This document shows, piece by piece, positions 42,323 to 51,619 of a stretch of DNA of 64,000 nt. Position 1 is the first letter of the stretch. The number at the start of each line of letters is the position of its first letter. Made by a program: the position numbers and the translations under genes. The notes below the pieces were generated by a model. That model was given only the letters and a program-made list of their open reading frames with translations. It was not told the DNA's origin and ran no database searches. This stretch comes from Massilia oculi (lineage in GTDB: Bacteria > Pseudomonadota > Gammaproteobacteria > Burkholderiales > Burkholderiaceae_D): contig NZ_CP029343.1 of the NCBI RefSeq assembly GCF_003143515.1, positions 5,580,001 to 5,644,000 on the forward strand. The letters run 5' to 3'.

Positions 42323-42969
42323 TGATGCCGCTTGCCAGCCTTAATCCCGGCCCTGGCCGCCTGTTTGCCGCCACCGCGATCGCGGCAGCCCTTGCCGGCT
42401 GCGGCAGCGCGCCGGTCGACCGCTTCTATACCTTGGGCGGCGGCCCGGCGGCGGCCACGCCGCCGGCGGTCAGCGCCGCGCCGTTGTACTTCGAGATGCG
42501 GCCCGTGACGGTGCCGGCCCAGCTGCGCCGGCCGCAGATGGTGGTCAGTACCGGCGAAGGCACGATCGATCTCGAAGAGCACCACCGCTGGGCCGGGCCG
42601 CTGGCCGAGGAGATCGGCAACAGCCTGTCGCTCGGGATCGCGGCCCGGCTGGGCGGGGTGGACGTCTACCGCAGCGCGGCGCCGGACGGCAGCACGCTGT
42701 ACCGGATCGGCGCCGACGTCCAGCGTTTCGAATCCCGCCCCGGGAGCCTCGCGCTGCTCGATGTGGTGTGGAGCGTGCGCCGGCTCGATGGCAGCCAGCC
42801 TGGCGGCCAGATGCAGACTTGCCGCAGCGTGTTCCAGGAACCGGTGGGGATGGGCCACGACGCCCTGGTGGCGGGCCACCGGGCGGCGCTGGACAAGCTC
42901 TCGGCCACGATCGCGCAGGCGGTGCGGTCCCAGGTTGACGGGCGCGCTCCGGCCTGCCCGGCCGGCTGA
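42322..42969 (+). CDS. pqiC: PqiC-type outer-membrane lipoprotein
   Basis: A 215-residue lipoprotein of the ABC-transport auxiliary (PqiC/YmbA) family. Signal peptide with lipobox AALAGCGS near residue 28; then DRFYTLGGG, PLYFEMRPVTVPAQLRRPQM and LEEHHRWAGPLAEEIGNSLS, which are family hallmarks. ATG 42322 overlaps the pqiB stop, with AGGAGAAG (42309-42316) upstream. It completes the PqiABC envelope lipid-transport system. Confidence 0.88.
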   Translation: MMPLASLNPGPGRLFAATAIAAALAGCGSAPVDRFYTLGGGPAAATPPAVSAAPLYFEMRPVTVPAQLRRPQMVVSTGEGTIDLEEHHRWAGPLAEEIGNSLSLGIAARLGGVDVYRSAAPDGSTLYRIGADVQRFESRPGSLALLDVVWSVRRLDGSQPGGQMQTCRSVFQEPVGMGHDALVAGHRAALDKLSATIAQAVRSQVDGRAPACPAG

Positions 42970-42973
42970 GGGA

Positions 42974-44041
42974 TCAGGGGATCAGGCGTTCGGCGCGCAG
43001 GCGCGCGAACAGGTCGTAGAACGAATCGTCGGTGGCCTGCCAGGCGCTGAAGCCCAGGCGCCGGCTGTTGGCCATGTCGGTCATGACCTCCAGCGGCCGG
43101 CCCAGGTCGAGGTCGGTATGCCAGGGCGAAGCCAGGCGATCCAGGTCGGCCTCGATCAGGCCGTGGCGCGCGGCGATCTCGCGCCACAGCGCGTGGTCGT
43201 TCGCCATCGCGGCCTCCAATGGCTGGATGGCGCCGTTAAAGCCCGCCGCCTCGACGCCGAAGAACGCCGCCAGTTTTGGCCACAGCCAGCTCCAGCGGAA
43301 GACGTCGCCGTTGACGATATTGAAGGCTTCGTTGCGGGCGGCGTCGGTATCCGCCGCCCAGACCAGCTGTTTGGCCAGCATGCGCGCATCGGTGACGTCC
43401 GACAGCCCATTCCACTGCACGTCGGAACCCGGGAACTGGAACGGACGACCGGTCTCCTTGCAGATGGTCGCGTAAACGGCCAGGGTGGTGCCCAGGTTCA
43501 TCGCATTGCCGACCGCCAGGCCGATCACGGTGTGCGGACGGTGCACGGTCCAGGTAAAACGGTCGCGTTCGGCCGCGGCATGGACTTCGTCTTCCTGCGC
43601 GTAATAGAAATTCTCGAGCGGCAGGCGTGGTTGGCTTTCGCGCAGCGGGGTGTCGGGCAGGGTGCCCGAACTGGCATAGGCTTCGAACGGGCCGAGATAG
43701 TGCTTCAGGCCGGTCACCAGCGCCACGTGGCGCACGCTCTTCTTCGGCGCCAGCGCGTCGAGCAGATTGCGCACCAGGGCGGCGTTGACGCGGATGTTTT
43801 CGGCCTCGGTGTCCTGGCGCATCCAGGTGGTGAAGAAGACGTGGGTCGGTTCGACGTCGGCCAGCGCGGCGCCGAGTGCTGCAGGGTCGAGCAGGTCGGC
43901 GGCCACGTGGCGCACGGCGGGCAGGTCTTGCGGTGCGCGGCGCGACAGGCCGACCACGTCCCAGCCCCCGGCCAGCAGTTCGCGTGCCACGTGGTTGCCG
44001 CCGATGCCGGTGACGCCGACGACCAGTGCGGTTCGTTTCAT
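42974..44041 (-). CDS. PRISE-type SDR (progesterone 5-beta-reductase/iridoid synthase-like)
   Basis: A 355-residue NAD(P)H-dependent reductase. The Rossmann motif GVTGIGGNHVARELL opens the protein; HVFFTTWMRQDTEAENIRVN and ENFYYAQEDEV (with the atypical active-site Tyr), and TVHRPHTVIGLAVGNAMNLG are characteristic of the PRISE family of atypical SDRs. Such enzymes reduce activated C=C bonds of enones. ATG (44039-44041) follows GGGAGG. It converges with pqiC and is not part of that operon. Natural substrate unknown. Confidence 0.82.
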   Translation of the reverse strand: MKRTALVVGVTGIGGNHVARELLAGGWDVVGLSRRAPQDLPAVRHVAADLLDPAALGAALADVEPTHVFFTTWMRQDTEAENIRVNAALVRNLLDALAPKKSVRHVALVTGLKHYLGPFEAYASSGTLPDTPLRESQPRLPLENFYYAQEDEVHAAAERDRFTWTVHRPHTVIGLAVGNAMNLGTTLAVYATICKETGRPFQFPGSDVQWNGLSDVTDARMLAKQLVWAADTDAARNEAFNIVNGDVFRWSWLWPKLAAFFGVEAAGFNGAIQPLEAAMANDHALWREIAARHGLIEADLDRLASPWHTDLDLGRPLEVMTDMANSRRLGFSAWQATDDSFYDLFARLRAERLIP

Positions 44042-44110
44042 GTGTTTCCTCCCGATGTGACAATTGGACCTCATTCTACCGGCTGGCGGAAATCGACGTT
44101 GCAGGCCCAA

Positions 44111-44145
44111 AGCAAACGGGGCGCCGCATCGCTGCGGCGCCCCGT
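44111..44145 (-). terminator. Intrinsic terminator of the siderophore receptor gene
   Basis: On the minus strand ACGGGGCGCCGCA and its exact complement form a 13-bp stem around a 4-base loop (44116-44145), followed by TTTGCTTT. It lies 22 bp past the stop of the receptor gene. Confidence 0.75.
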
Positions 44146-44166
44146 CCGGGTCAACGCGTCAGGACA

Positions 44167-46389
44167 TCAGAAGCGGTAACGCAGGGTCAGCGAGGCGTTG
44201 CGCGGCGCACCGTAGGTGATCTGGTTAAACGCGGAGAACATCGCGAAGTGGGTCTCGTCGGTCGCGTTGCTGACGTTGAGCTGGGCCGACAGCTGCTTGG
44301 TGAAGTCGTAGCGCGCCATCAGGTTGACCAGGGCGAACGAATCCTGCTCGATGCGGCCGTCGATGCCCGGAGCCACGGTGCCGTCGATCGTGTAGGTGCT
44401 GCCTTCCCAGTTGACGCCGCCGCCGACGGTCAGCTTGCTCCACGCGCCCGGCAGGCGGTAGGACGCGAAGGCGCGCAGGGTCTTGCGTGGGTAGATCGCG
44501 TTGAAGTCGGCGCCGGTTTCGTCCTTGGCGCGGTAGATCGCGTAGCCGATGCTCGCGTTCAGGCCTGAGATAATCTCGCCCGAGACGTCCAGCTCGATGC
44601 CCTTGCTGGTGGCGCCGTCGACCGCGCGGTAGTAGGCCTCCGGCAGTTGCGGGCCAGCGCCGTCGCGGTCAACTTCGCCGGCGCGCTGCGCCAGGCCATC
44701 CTGCTTGAGGTGGAACACCGACAGCGCGGCGTTCACGCGGCGGTCGAAGAATTCGCCCTTGATGCCGGCTTCGCTGGCCTTGCCTTCGATCGGGTCGAGC
44801 AGGTTGCCGGCGAAATCCTTGTTGTTCTGCGGCTGGAAGATGCTGGTGTGGCTGGCGTACAGCGAGTAGGTGTCGTTCAGGTCGAACACCAGGCCGGCGT
44901 ACGGGGTAATTTCGTTGTCGTACTTGAGCAGGTAAGGAACCGCGCCGGCGAGACCGCCGGTCTTCTCGTACTTGGTCACGCGGGCGCCGACAATCGCCTT
45001 CAGGCGGTCGGTGACCGAGAAGCGCGCCATGCCGTACAGGCCTTGCTGGGTGACTTCATTGCCTTCGTAGAAGCCCTGCGGGCCCCACACCGGCGTCGGG
45101 TAGCTGGCCGGATCCCATTGCGGGAAGCCGGTCACCGATGGCGCGAAGCCGTCGGCCGTGGTCGGGAAGCTGGCCAGGCGGTTGTTCGAGGTGAAATCGG
45201 TCTTGGCATGCAGGTAGCCGATGGCCGCCTGGTGCTCGCGGCCGAACGCCGAGAACGGACCGCTGGCGTGCACGCCGAAGTCCTTCTGCTTGGTTTCGAT
45301 GACGTAGGAACCGGCGAACGCAAAGAGGGAGCCGGTGGCGCGGTCGGGCACGCCCGACAGGTACAGCAGGCGCGAATCACCGTCGCGGGTGGCGTCGGTA
45401 TAGGTCAAGCGCAGGTTCCAGCCGTTGGCAAAGCGGTGTTCGTAGTCGGCGAAGAAGTTGTCGTACTGGTTGTCGAAGCCGGCCCACGGGGCGCCGGTCG
45501 TCAGCGAGCGGTCTTCGGGGATGACCGAGCCGTCGGTAAAGCGGTAAGGCAGGCCGCCCCACATCGGCGCGCGCGGGCTCATCTTCTGGCGGCTGAAGCC
45601 GGCCGAGAAGGTGCCGTCGCGGCCGATGTCGGCTTCGATCGTGCCGTAGTAGGTACGGTCGCTGTTCTCCATATTCCTGATCCAGCTGTCGGCTTCGCCG
45701 TACTCGCCGACGAAGCGGCCGCGCACGCTGCCCGATTCGTTCAGCGGGGTCGAGACGTCGGCCACGATGCGGCGCTTGTCCCAGCGGCCGACGGTGGCTT
45801 CGACCGAGCCGGCCAGCTTCTTGCTGAAGGCGCGCTTGCGCACCAGGTTCAGTGCCGCCGACGGGGTGCCGGCGCCGGTCATCAGGCCGGTCGCGCCACG
45901 CACCACTTCGACGCGGTCGTACAGCGCCAGGCTGCCCAGCACCTCGCCCGCGCTCCATTGCGCGTCCCAGGTCGTGGGAATATTGTCGATCTGCAGGTTG
46001 GTGACTTCGAAGCCACGCGAAGTGAAGCTGCCGCGGTGGGTCTCGTACTGGTTGACCGAGACGCCGGTGACGTTGTTGACCACATCGGTGATGGTCGCCA
46101 GGTTCTGGTCTTCGATACGTTGCTGGGTGATGACCGAGACCGATTGCGGAGTGTCGCGCAGCGACATGTCGAGCGGGGTCGCGGTACGGGTGCGGCCGAT
46201 GGTGTACGAGCCGACGTCGTCGGCGAGCTTCTGGGCCTGGACCTGCACCTGGGGCATCGAGGTGGTGCCGGCGGCGGTGTTGCTGGCCTCGGTGGACTGC
46301 GCTTGAGCGACGAACGGGAGCGCGAGGCCCACACAGACCGTCAGGGTCTTCAATTTACGGCTTCCGTTGGCGCTGACCTGCTTTTCCAT
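44167..46389 (-). CDS. TonB-dependent siderophore receptor (FpvA/FhuE-like)
   Basis: 740 residues. Signal peptide ending VAQAQS; plug domain with RTATPLDMSLRDTPQSVSVI, IDNIPTTWDAQW and RVEVVRGATGLMTGAG; a 22-strand barrel with the siderophore-receptor phrases TPYAGLVFDLNDTYSLYASH and a C-terminal LRYRF. No secretin/TonB N-terminal signalling extension is present. ATG (46387-46389) follows AGGAAAA. A strong Fur box lies 89 bp upstream, so iron starvation should induce it. It imports a ferric siderophore through the outer membrane; the ligand cannot be named from sequence. Confidence 0.92.
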   Translation of the reverse strand: MEKQVSANGSRKLKTLTVCVGLALPFVAQAQSTEASNTAAGTTSMPQVQVQAQKLADDVGSYTIGRTRTATPLDMSLRDTPQSVSVITQQRIEDQNLATITDVVNNVTGVSVNQYETHRGSFTSRGFEVTNLQIDNIPTTWDAQWSAGEVLGSLALYDRVEVVRGATGLMTGAGTPSAALNLVRKRAFSKKLAGSVEATVGRWDKRRIVADVSTPLNESGSVRGRFVGEYGEADSWIRNMENSDRTYYGTIEADIGRDGTFSAGFSRQKMSPRAPMWGGLPYRFTDGSVIPEDRSLTTGAPWAGFDNQYDNFFADYEHRFANGWNLRLTYTDATRDGDSRLLYLSGVPDRATGSLFAFAGSYVIETKQKDFGVHASGPFSAFGREHQAAIGYLHAKTDFTSNNRLASFPTTADGFAPSVTGFPQWDPASYPTPVWGPQGFYEGNEVTQQGLYGMARFSVTDRLKAIVGARVTKYEKTGGLAGAVPYLLKYDNEITPYAGLVFDLNDTYSLYASHTSIFQPQNNKDFAGNLLDPIEGKASEAGIKGEFFDRRVNAALSVFHLKQDGLAQRAGEVDRDGAGPQLPEAYYRAVDGATSKGIELDVSGEIISGLNASIGYAIYRAKDETGADFNAIYPRKTLRAFASYRLPGAWSKLTVGGGVNWEGSTYTIDGTVAPGIDGRIEQDSFALVNLMARYDFTKQLSAQLNVSNATDETHFAMFSAFNQITYGAPRNASLTLRYRF

Positions 46390-46477
46390 CTTTTTTCCTG
46401 TTTTTAACGATGAGTGGGTGGCGGACCAGCGCTCGAAGCGCACACGTCTGCCTATGACAACTGAATACGACTACGAA

Positions 46478-46492
46478 TGATAACGATTCTCA
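46478..46492 (-). promoter_or_regulatory. Fur box
   Basis: TGATAACGATTCTCA fits the 7-1-7 Fur consensus TGATAATnATTATCA at 13 of 14 defined positions or nearly so, with AT-rich flanks. It is placed in front of the siderophore receptor gene, transcribed to the left. Confidence 0.8.
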
Positions 46493-46640
46493 TCTATGTA
46501 TGTCAATGTATGAACGTTGCATTGGCCGACATTCCGCAGATTGTGCAGCTGGGTGGATGGTATTGGCAGGAAACCGCTCTGTATCCGGACGCTGGAAGCG
46601 GCTAAGCTGGCGTCACTTCAGAAACCGAAAGGGCAAATAC

Positions 46641-47042
46641 ATGGACAAACCGGAATTCTTCGTGACCCCGGGTTATGGCGAGATGTTTTACAAGAAGCTG
46701 GGTTATTCGCAGGCCGTGAAGGTCGGCAACCGCGTCGAGATCTCGGGCCAGGGCGGATGGACCGACGACCTGCAGTTTCCTGCACGGCTCGAGGACGAGA
46801 TCGAACTGGCCTTCAAGAACGTCGAACGCGTGCTGGCTGCGGCCGGCGCCACCTGGGAGCACGTGATCCACGTGAACTCCTATCACGTGGGCGGCTTTCC
46901 TCCCGAGACCAACGAGACGATGGCAAGGCTGTTTCGCCAGTATATGCCGAATCGGGCGCCGATCTGGACCGAGCTGGGTGTGGCGGAGCTCGGCGCTCCG
47001 GAGATGCGGATCGAGATCCGGGTGACCGCGATCATCGAGTAA
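46641..47042 (+). CDS. RidA/YjgF-family protein
   Basis: A 133-residue RidA-like protein: VKVGNRVEISGQGGWTDD, ELAFKNVERVLAAAGATWEH, and PEMRIEIRVTAIIE with the conserved Arg of the imine/enamine deaminase pocket. ATG 46641 follows GAAAGGG. RidA-family trimers hydrolyse reactive enamines or imines; many paralogues have other substrates. It is convergent with the LysR gene downstream, a frequent partner arrangement. Confidence 0.85.
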   Translation: MDKPEFFVTPGYGEMFYKKLGYSQAVKVGNRVEISGQGGWTDDLQFPARLEDEIELAFKNVERVLAAAGATWEHVIHVNSYHVGGFPPETNETMARLFRQYMPNRAPIWTELGVAELGAPEMRIEIRVTAIIE

Positions 47043-47064
47043 TCATCCTGGCGCCGGGACGGCG

Positions 47065-47952
47065 TCAATCGCGGAAGGTGTCGATCAGCCAGTCGACGAA
47101 CACCGTGAGGCGGGCGTTCTGGTGCCGGTTCGGCGGGTACAGGATGTGGAAGGGCATGGCGGGCCGGTTCCATTCCTGCAGGATCGGCACGAGCTCGCCG
47201 GCGTCGATCGCCGGCTGCACCATCCGCCTGAAATGCTGGCCGATGCCCATGCCGGCCCGCAGCAATGCCAGCAGGCCATTGCCGTCGTTGGTGGACAATT
47301 CGCTGGCCTCGATATCCAACCGTTCGTCGCCGCGCTCGAAGACCAGCGGATTCGGCTTTGTCGTGGCGGCGAAGAAGTAACCCAGGCGTACGTGCCGATC
47401 GAGGTCGGCGGGTGTACGTGGCGTGCCCTCCCGTTCGAGATAGGCGGGTGAAGCGAAAGTGCCGTAGCGCAAGTCGAGCAGTTTGCGGCCGACCATCGAC
47501 ATCTGCTGCACTTCGCCGGCGCGGATCACGCAATCGACGCCTTCGCCGACGATATTCGCGGGGCGGTCGCTGATGCCGAGCGCCAGGGTGATGTCCGGGT
47601 ATTCGCGGTGAAAGGCGGGCAGTGCGGGAATCAGGAGCGAGGTCGCGAACGAGGCCGGGGCGTCGATCCGGAGATGTCCGCGGGGCTTGCGTTTCTGGCC
47701 GCGCATGGCGTGGTCCATCGCGTCGAGGTCGACGAGCAGGCGGCTTGCTTGCTGGTAGTATTCGGCGCCTTCCGCGGTTGCGGCTACCGTACGCGTAGTG
47801 CGGTGGAGCAGCTTGTTGCCGAGATGGGTCTCGAGGTCGCCGACCAGCTTGCTGACGGTGGAGCGCGGCATGCCCAGCTGGTCGGAGGCGCGGCTGAATG
47901 AGCCGGTGTCGATCACACGGACAAAGGCGCGCATGGCGAGCAGCTGGTTCAT
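47065..47952 (-). CDS. LysR-family transcriptional regulator
   Basis: A 295-residue LysR regulator. The N-terminal winged HTH runs from MNQLLAMRAFVRVIDTGSFS to SDQLGMPRSTVSKLVGDLE; the effector-binding domain has GHLRIDAPASFATSLLIPAL and the C-terminal FVDWLIDTFRD. The start at 47950-47952 is preferred over a GTG at 47988 that lies inside a long inverted repeat. It belongs by sequence feel to the DmlR/AaeR-like group. Targets unknown; candidates are itself and the convergent RidA gene. Confidence 0.88.
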   Translation of the reverse strand: MNQLLAMRAFVRVIDTGSFSRASDQLGMPRSTVSKLVGDLETHLGNKLLHRTTRTVAATAEGAEYYQQASRLLVDLDAMDHAMRGQKRKPRGHLRIDAPASFATSLLIPALPAFHREYPDITLALGISDRPANIVGEGVDCVIRAGEVQQMSMVGRKLLDLRYGTFASPAYLEREGTPRTPADLDRHVRLGYFFAATTKPNPLVFERGDERLDIEASELSTNDGNGLLALLRAGMGIGQHFRRMVQPAIDAGELVPILQEWNRPAMPFHILYPPNRHQNARLTVFVDWLIDTFRD

Positions 47953-47980
47953 GCGAAGACGACCAATACGGAGAAGTTCA

Positions 47981-48020
47981 TGGGCCACTATTATCCATCA
48001 GACTGGATAATAGTGGCCCA
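47981..48020. repeat. Perfect 17-bp inverted repeat, 6-base loop
   Basis: TGGGCCACTATTATCCA (47981-47997) and its exact reverse complement (48004-48020) flank TCAGAC. It lies between the stop of the methyltransferase gene and the start of lysR, both leftward. There is no T-run after it. It could be a LysR-type operator (AT-rich centre ATTATCC/GGATAAT), or an RNA stem that protects or separates the two transcripts. Confidence 0.9.
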
Positions 48021-48041
48021 CCTGCGATGGGTAAGGCTGGC

Positions 48042-48641
48042 TCAAGCCACTTCCTTCTTGTTCGCCTCGGTAATGGTCCAATAATAAATCGTGCGGCCAT
48101 CCACCTCGACCGTCTTTTCGGCCGGCCATTCCGATCCCATGTCGAAGGCATGCGACACGACGCGCGTGCCGACCTTGAGCTGCTTCCATAGTTGCGGCCG
48201 CAGCTTGGCGTTGATGGTCGGCAGCAGGTACAGGGTCACCACGGTGGCGGTCGAGAAATCGGTCTTGAACAGGTCGCCGACGCGGAACTGGGCGCGGTCG
48301 GATACGCCGGCCTTCTTGGCGTTTTCCTTGGCTTCCGCGATGCGGGTCGGATCGATGTCGATGCCGGTGCCGCGCGCGCCGCGTTCCTTGGCTGCGGTGA
48401 CGACGATGCGGCCGTCGCCGCAGCCCAGGTCGAACAGGGTGTCTTTCTTGCCGACCCTGGCCAGGTCGAGCATCTTGTCGACCACCTCTTGCGGGGTCGG
48501 GACGTAAGGCACGTCGAGTCGCGGCGTGGCGGCGGTGGCGGCGGTGGCCTGCGCCAACACACGGCCGAACGGGAACATCATCAGGCCGGTCGCGGCGGCA
48601 GTCGACAGCAGCAGGGTACGGCGGCGAGGTTGCAGGTTCAT
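48042..48641 (-). CDS. Exported SAM-dependent methyltransferase-like protein
   Basis: A 199-residue protein with a Tat-like signal (QPRRRTLLLSTAAATGLMMF, cleavage near VLAQA) followed by a class I methyltransferase core: motif I DTLFDLGCGDGRIVVTAA, the acidic GTGIDIDPTRIAEAKE, and VTLYLLPTINAKLRPQLWKQ. Such proteins usually need cytoplasmic SAM, so export is odd; Tat export could carry the folded protein with cofactor. ATG (48639-48641) follows AAGGAG. The substrate is unknown. Confidence 0.8.
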   Translation of the reverse strand: MNLQPRRRTLLLSTAAATGLMMFPFGRVLAQATAATAATPRLDVPYVPTPQEVVDKMLDLARVGKKDTLFDLGCGDGRIVVTAAKERGARGTGIDIDPTRIAEAKENAKKAGVSDRAQFRVGDLFKTDFSTATVVTLYLLPTINAKLRPQLWKQLKVGTRVVSHAFDMGSEWPAEKTVEVDGRTIYYWTITEANKKEVA

Positions 48642-48691
48642 CAACACAGCTCCTTGGTCAGGTTTGGTCTTGGGGGATGAAACGGTTGGTA

Positions 48692-50095
48692 TTATCGATC
48701 GCTCTTCGAGCGCAGCAGCAGCAACAGCACGACGCCGATAGCGAGCACGGCGACGCCGATCCAGGCGGCGTTCAGGCCGCCCAGCTGCTGGCTGTACACA
48801 TACGACAAGCTCGACCACAGCATATACGCGCAGCTGGCGCAGAACAGCAGCGGCAGCACCGGATACAGCGGCACCTTGAACGGACGCGGCACGTTCGGCT
48901 CGCGCCGGCGCAGCACGAACAGCGAGATGCCGGTGAGCAGGAAGAACAGCCAGAACACGGGCGCCGTGAATTCGACCATCGACTTGAAGCCGCCGCCCAG
49001 CGCGGCGCCGGTCGCCACCAGGGCCAGGGCCGCCACGCATTGCACCGTCATGGCGACCGTCGGCGTACCGCGCTCGTTGTCCCACTCGGCCAGGCGGCCC
49101 AGCTTTTTCCAGTCGAGGCCCATGGCGTAGCTGGTGCGGGCGCCGACGATCATGGTGGCGTTGATCGAGGTGAGGGCGGAGATCGCGACCAGCACGGAGA
49201 TGATTTTTTCGCCGGCCGGGCCGAAGACGACCTTCATGACGTCGGCCGCGACAGCGTCGGAAGCGGACATGCCGTCCATGCCGAGCACCTTCCAATAGGC
49301 CCAGGTCACCATCAGGTAGAGTACGGTGATGATGACGATGCCCATGGTCAGCGCCTTGACCATGTCGCGCGGACCGCCGCGCATCTCGGCGCTGATGTAG
49401 GCGGCCTCGTTCCAGCCTCCATAGGTGAGCAGGACGAAGACCATCGCCATGCCGAGGGCGGCGGCCGTCGGGCCGGACGCGCCGACGGCCGTTGCGGTGG
49501 CAGCAGGCGCGGGCGCCGGATCGGTGAACAGCGCGGCGGCGCCGACGATGAGCAGCAGGCCGAGGATCTCCGCGACCGTCAGGAAGGTCTGGGTGCCGGC
49601 GCCGGTGCGGATGCCGCGCAGGTTGAGCGCCGACAGGCCGGCGATCACGGCGACGGCATATACCGTGCTGCCCCAGCCGGCCGGCAGCATCGTCAGCGGA
49701 ATCGCCTGCTGCATGTAGTCGCCGAAGACGAAACCGAGTAGCGCGATCGAGCCGGTGGTGATCACGGAGAAGCGCGCCCAGCCGAACAGGAAAGCGACCG
49801 AGCGGCCGTAGGCGCGGTGCAGGTAGTGGTAGTCGCCGCCGGCATGCGGGTACGAGGTGGTCAGCTCGGCGTAGCACAAGGCGCCGATGAGCGAGACCAC
49901 GCCGCCCATGATCCACAGGGTAAACATGGCAGTCGCGCTGCCGCTCATGCTCGCGACCAGGGACGGAGCCTTGAAGATGCCGGCGCCGATCACGACGCCG
50001 ACGATGACCGCGACCGCTTCGCGCAGGCCGATGGTGGGGCGCGGTCGGGTGTCGTGAGGGGCTGAGACAGTGCGTTCCGCTTCTATGGCATCCAT
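48692..50095 (-). CDS. APC-superfamily amino-acid permease
   Basis: A 467-residue transporter with about 12 helices. The family's helix-1 motif is VIVGVVIGAGIFKAPSLVAS; ALCYAELTTSYPHAGGDYHY follows as helix 3, and YGGWNEAAYISAEMRGGPRD marks the conserved loop. It is probably an amino-acid/polyamine importer or exchanger in the inner membrane. The methyltransferase gene follows 50 bp downstream on the same strand and may be cotranscribed. The start at 50093-50095 gives a short polar N-terminus; an upstream in-frame extension is unlikely. Confidence 0.88.
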   Translation of the reverse strand: MDAIEAERTVSAPHDTRPRPTIGLREAVAVIVGVVIGAGIFKAPSLVASMSGSATAMFTLWIMGGVVSLIGALCYAELTTSYPHAGGDYHYLHRAYGRSVAFLFGWARFSVITTGSIALLGFVFGDYMQQAIPLTMLPAGWGSTVYAVAVIAGLSALNLRGIRTGAGTQTFLTVAEILGLLLIVGAAALFTDPAPAPAATATAVGASGPTAAALGMAMVFVLLTYGGWNEAAYISAEMRGGPRDMVKALTMGIVIITVLYLMVTWAYWKVLGMDGMSASDAVAADVMKVVFGPAGEKIISVLVAISALTSINATMIVGARTSYAMGLDWKKLGRLAEWDNERGTPTVAMTVQCVAALALVATGAALGGGFKSMVEFTAPVFWLFFLLTGISLFVLRRREPNVPRPFKVPLYPVLPLLFCASCAYMLWSSLSYVYSQQLGGLNAAWIGVAVLAIGVVLLLLLRSKSDR

Positions 50096-50288
50096 GTCGT
50101 GATCGGGTGGGCACGCCGGCGGCCGAGGGCCGTGTCGCGCTTGGTTGCACATGGGGAGCCTGTCAAGACACTACCGCTCACCCGCTCTTCGGTACTGGAT
50201 GTTATCCAGACCGCAGAGCGGATGGCGCGCGATTGCATTGCTATAAAGATAAATACAGTTTGGCGCGGCAGAGCGCCGCGCCATGCCA

Positions 50289-51473
50289 CTAGTCGGCTGC
50301 CGGGGATGCCCTGGTATCGGTCCCGGCGTTGGCCACACCCGCCGGCAGCGCCGGCCTGCGACCCTCGTTCGATGCATTTGCCGGCGCGGGCGAGCCAAGC
50401 CACGCGAAGATGGCCGGCCAGATCGCGGCGTGGGCGTTGCGGCCGACCAGCACGCCGACATGTTGCAGGTTGACGCCGACGTCGCCCTGGTATTCGAGCA
50501 CGCGCTTGCGTTCGCTGCTGGCGGCTTCGTGGAAGGGCAGCACGGATTCGGGCGGAATCACCTTGCTGTGGAAGTCGACCACGCACAGCAGGGGCGCGCG
50601 CAGGTCGCGCGGGCCGATCGTGCGGCCTTTGATGTCGAGCCGGCCCTGCATGAATTCATCGTTGCGGTACAGCGACTCGACGATGTCGGTGAACAGCCGG
50701 CCGGGCAGCGGGAATTCGTCATGGGTCCAGCGCTCGACCCGCATATGGGTGGCCAGCGCCTTCGGGTCGAGCAGCGACAGCCAGCGGTCGGCGACGCGCT
50801 CCCACTGGAAGGCCTGCGGTTCGGCCATGGCGCTCATCAGGTTCAGGTAGACGCCCGGCACGTGGCGGAAGGCGTCGGCGATGCCGCGCGCGTGCGGGGT
50901 GGCGTTGACCAGTGGCGAGAAGCAGCAACTGGCCTGTTCGAAGTGCAGCGGCGACTCGAGCAGGATGGTCGCGGCCACGCGTTCGGGATGGGTGCAGCTG
51001 TAGATGGCGGCCAGGATGCCGCCCAGCGAGTGACCGACGATCGTCAGCCGCTCGTGCCCGCTGTCTTCCATGATCGCCTGCTGGCAGGCCGACAGCATGC
51101 GGTCGCCATAGTCGTCCAGGCCGACGTCGCCGTCGTCATCCGGCATCGGCAGCCATTCGGCCAGGTAGACCCGGTAGCCGCGTTCGCTCCAGCGCTGCAC
51201 CACGCTGATGTCGGGCGCCAGGTCCCAGATATAGGCGCGCTTGATCGGCGCCGGCACCAGCAGCACCGCCGGGCCGCCGCCGGGGGTGCCCTGGTAGCGG
51301 TGCAGTTGGAGACCGGGCTGCTCGAGGATCACGGTCGACGGGGTAGGCTGCGGTCCGTAACCGGCGCGATCCAGCATCTTGCCGCGCGCCTGGCGGCTGC
51401 GGTCCATCTGCTTGAGGCCCTGCGTTCCGAGGTCTCCGAAGGCCCCGAGGTGGTTCCAGTTGCTGGCGTACAT
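50289..51473 (-). CDS. PhaC-like alpha/beta hydrolase
   Basis: About 394 residues (ATG at 51473; GTG 51503 is an alternative). Related to class III PHA synthases: VILEQPGLQLHRYQGTPGGG, PVLLVPAPIKRAYIWDL-like oxyanion region, YRVYLAEWLP. The nucleophile elbow reads GHSLGG instead of the synthase GxCxG, so it should be a serine hydrolase and not a polymerase. The catalytic His is likely in LQHVGVLVG. No phasin or PHA gene is adjacent. The C-terminal 30 residues are disordered. Confidence 0.75.
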   Translation of the reverse strand: MYASNWNHLGAFGDLGTQGLKQMDRSRQARGKMLDRAGYGPQPTPSTVILEQPGLQLHRYQGTPGGGPAVLLVPAPIKRAYIWDLAPDISVVQRWSERGYRVYLAEWLPMPDDDGDVGLDDYGDRMLSACQQAIMEDSGHERLTIVGHSLGGILAAIYSCTHPERVAATILLESPLHFEQASCCFSPLVNATPHARGIADAFRHVPGVYLNLMSAMAEPQAFQWERVADRWLSLLDPKALATHMRVERWTHDEFPLPGRLFTDIVESLYRNDEFMQGRLDIKGRTIGPRDLRAPLLCVVDFHSKVIPPESVLPFHEAASSERKRVLEYQGDVGVNLQHVGVLVGRNAHAAIWPAIFAWLGSPAPANASNEGRRPALPAGVANAGTDTRASPAAD

Positions 51474-51619
51474 GAATGGCGATCCCGTCGAATTGGCGAT
51501 CACGAGACTCTACGCCAACTACTGCCCGGCTCCAACCGCGCACGCTGCGAATCGCCATCCTGTTTGCGCCAGGTATAACTTTGGACGAATAGATATAGCC
51601 GACCGGAATCGAACCATGC

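Noticed and set aside
50289..51473. Polyhydroxyalkanoate synthase
   Set aside because: The active-site elbow reads GHSLGG with Ser, not the Cys required in PhaC, and no PHA genes are adjacent.
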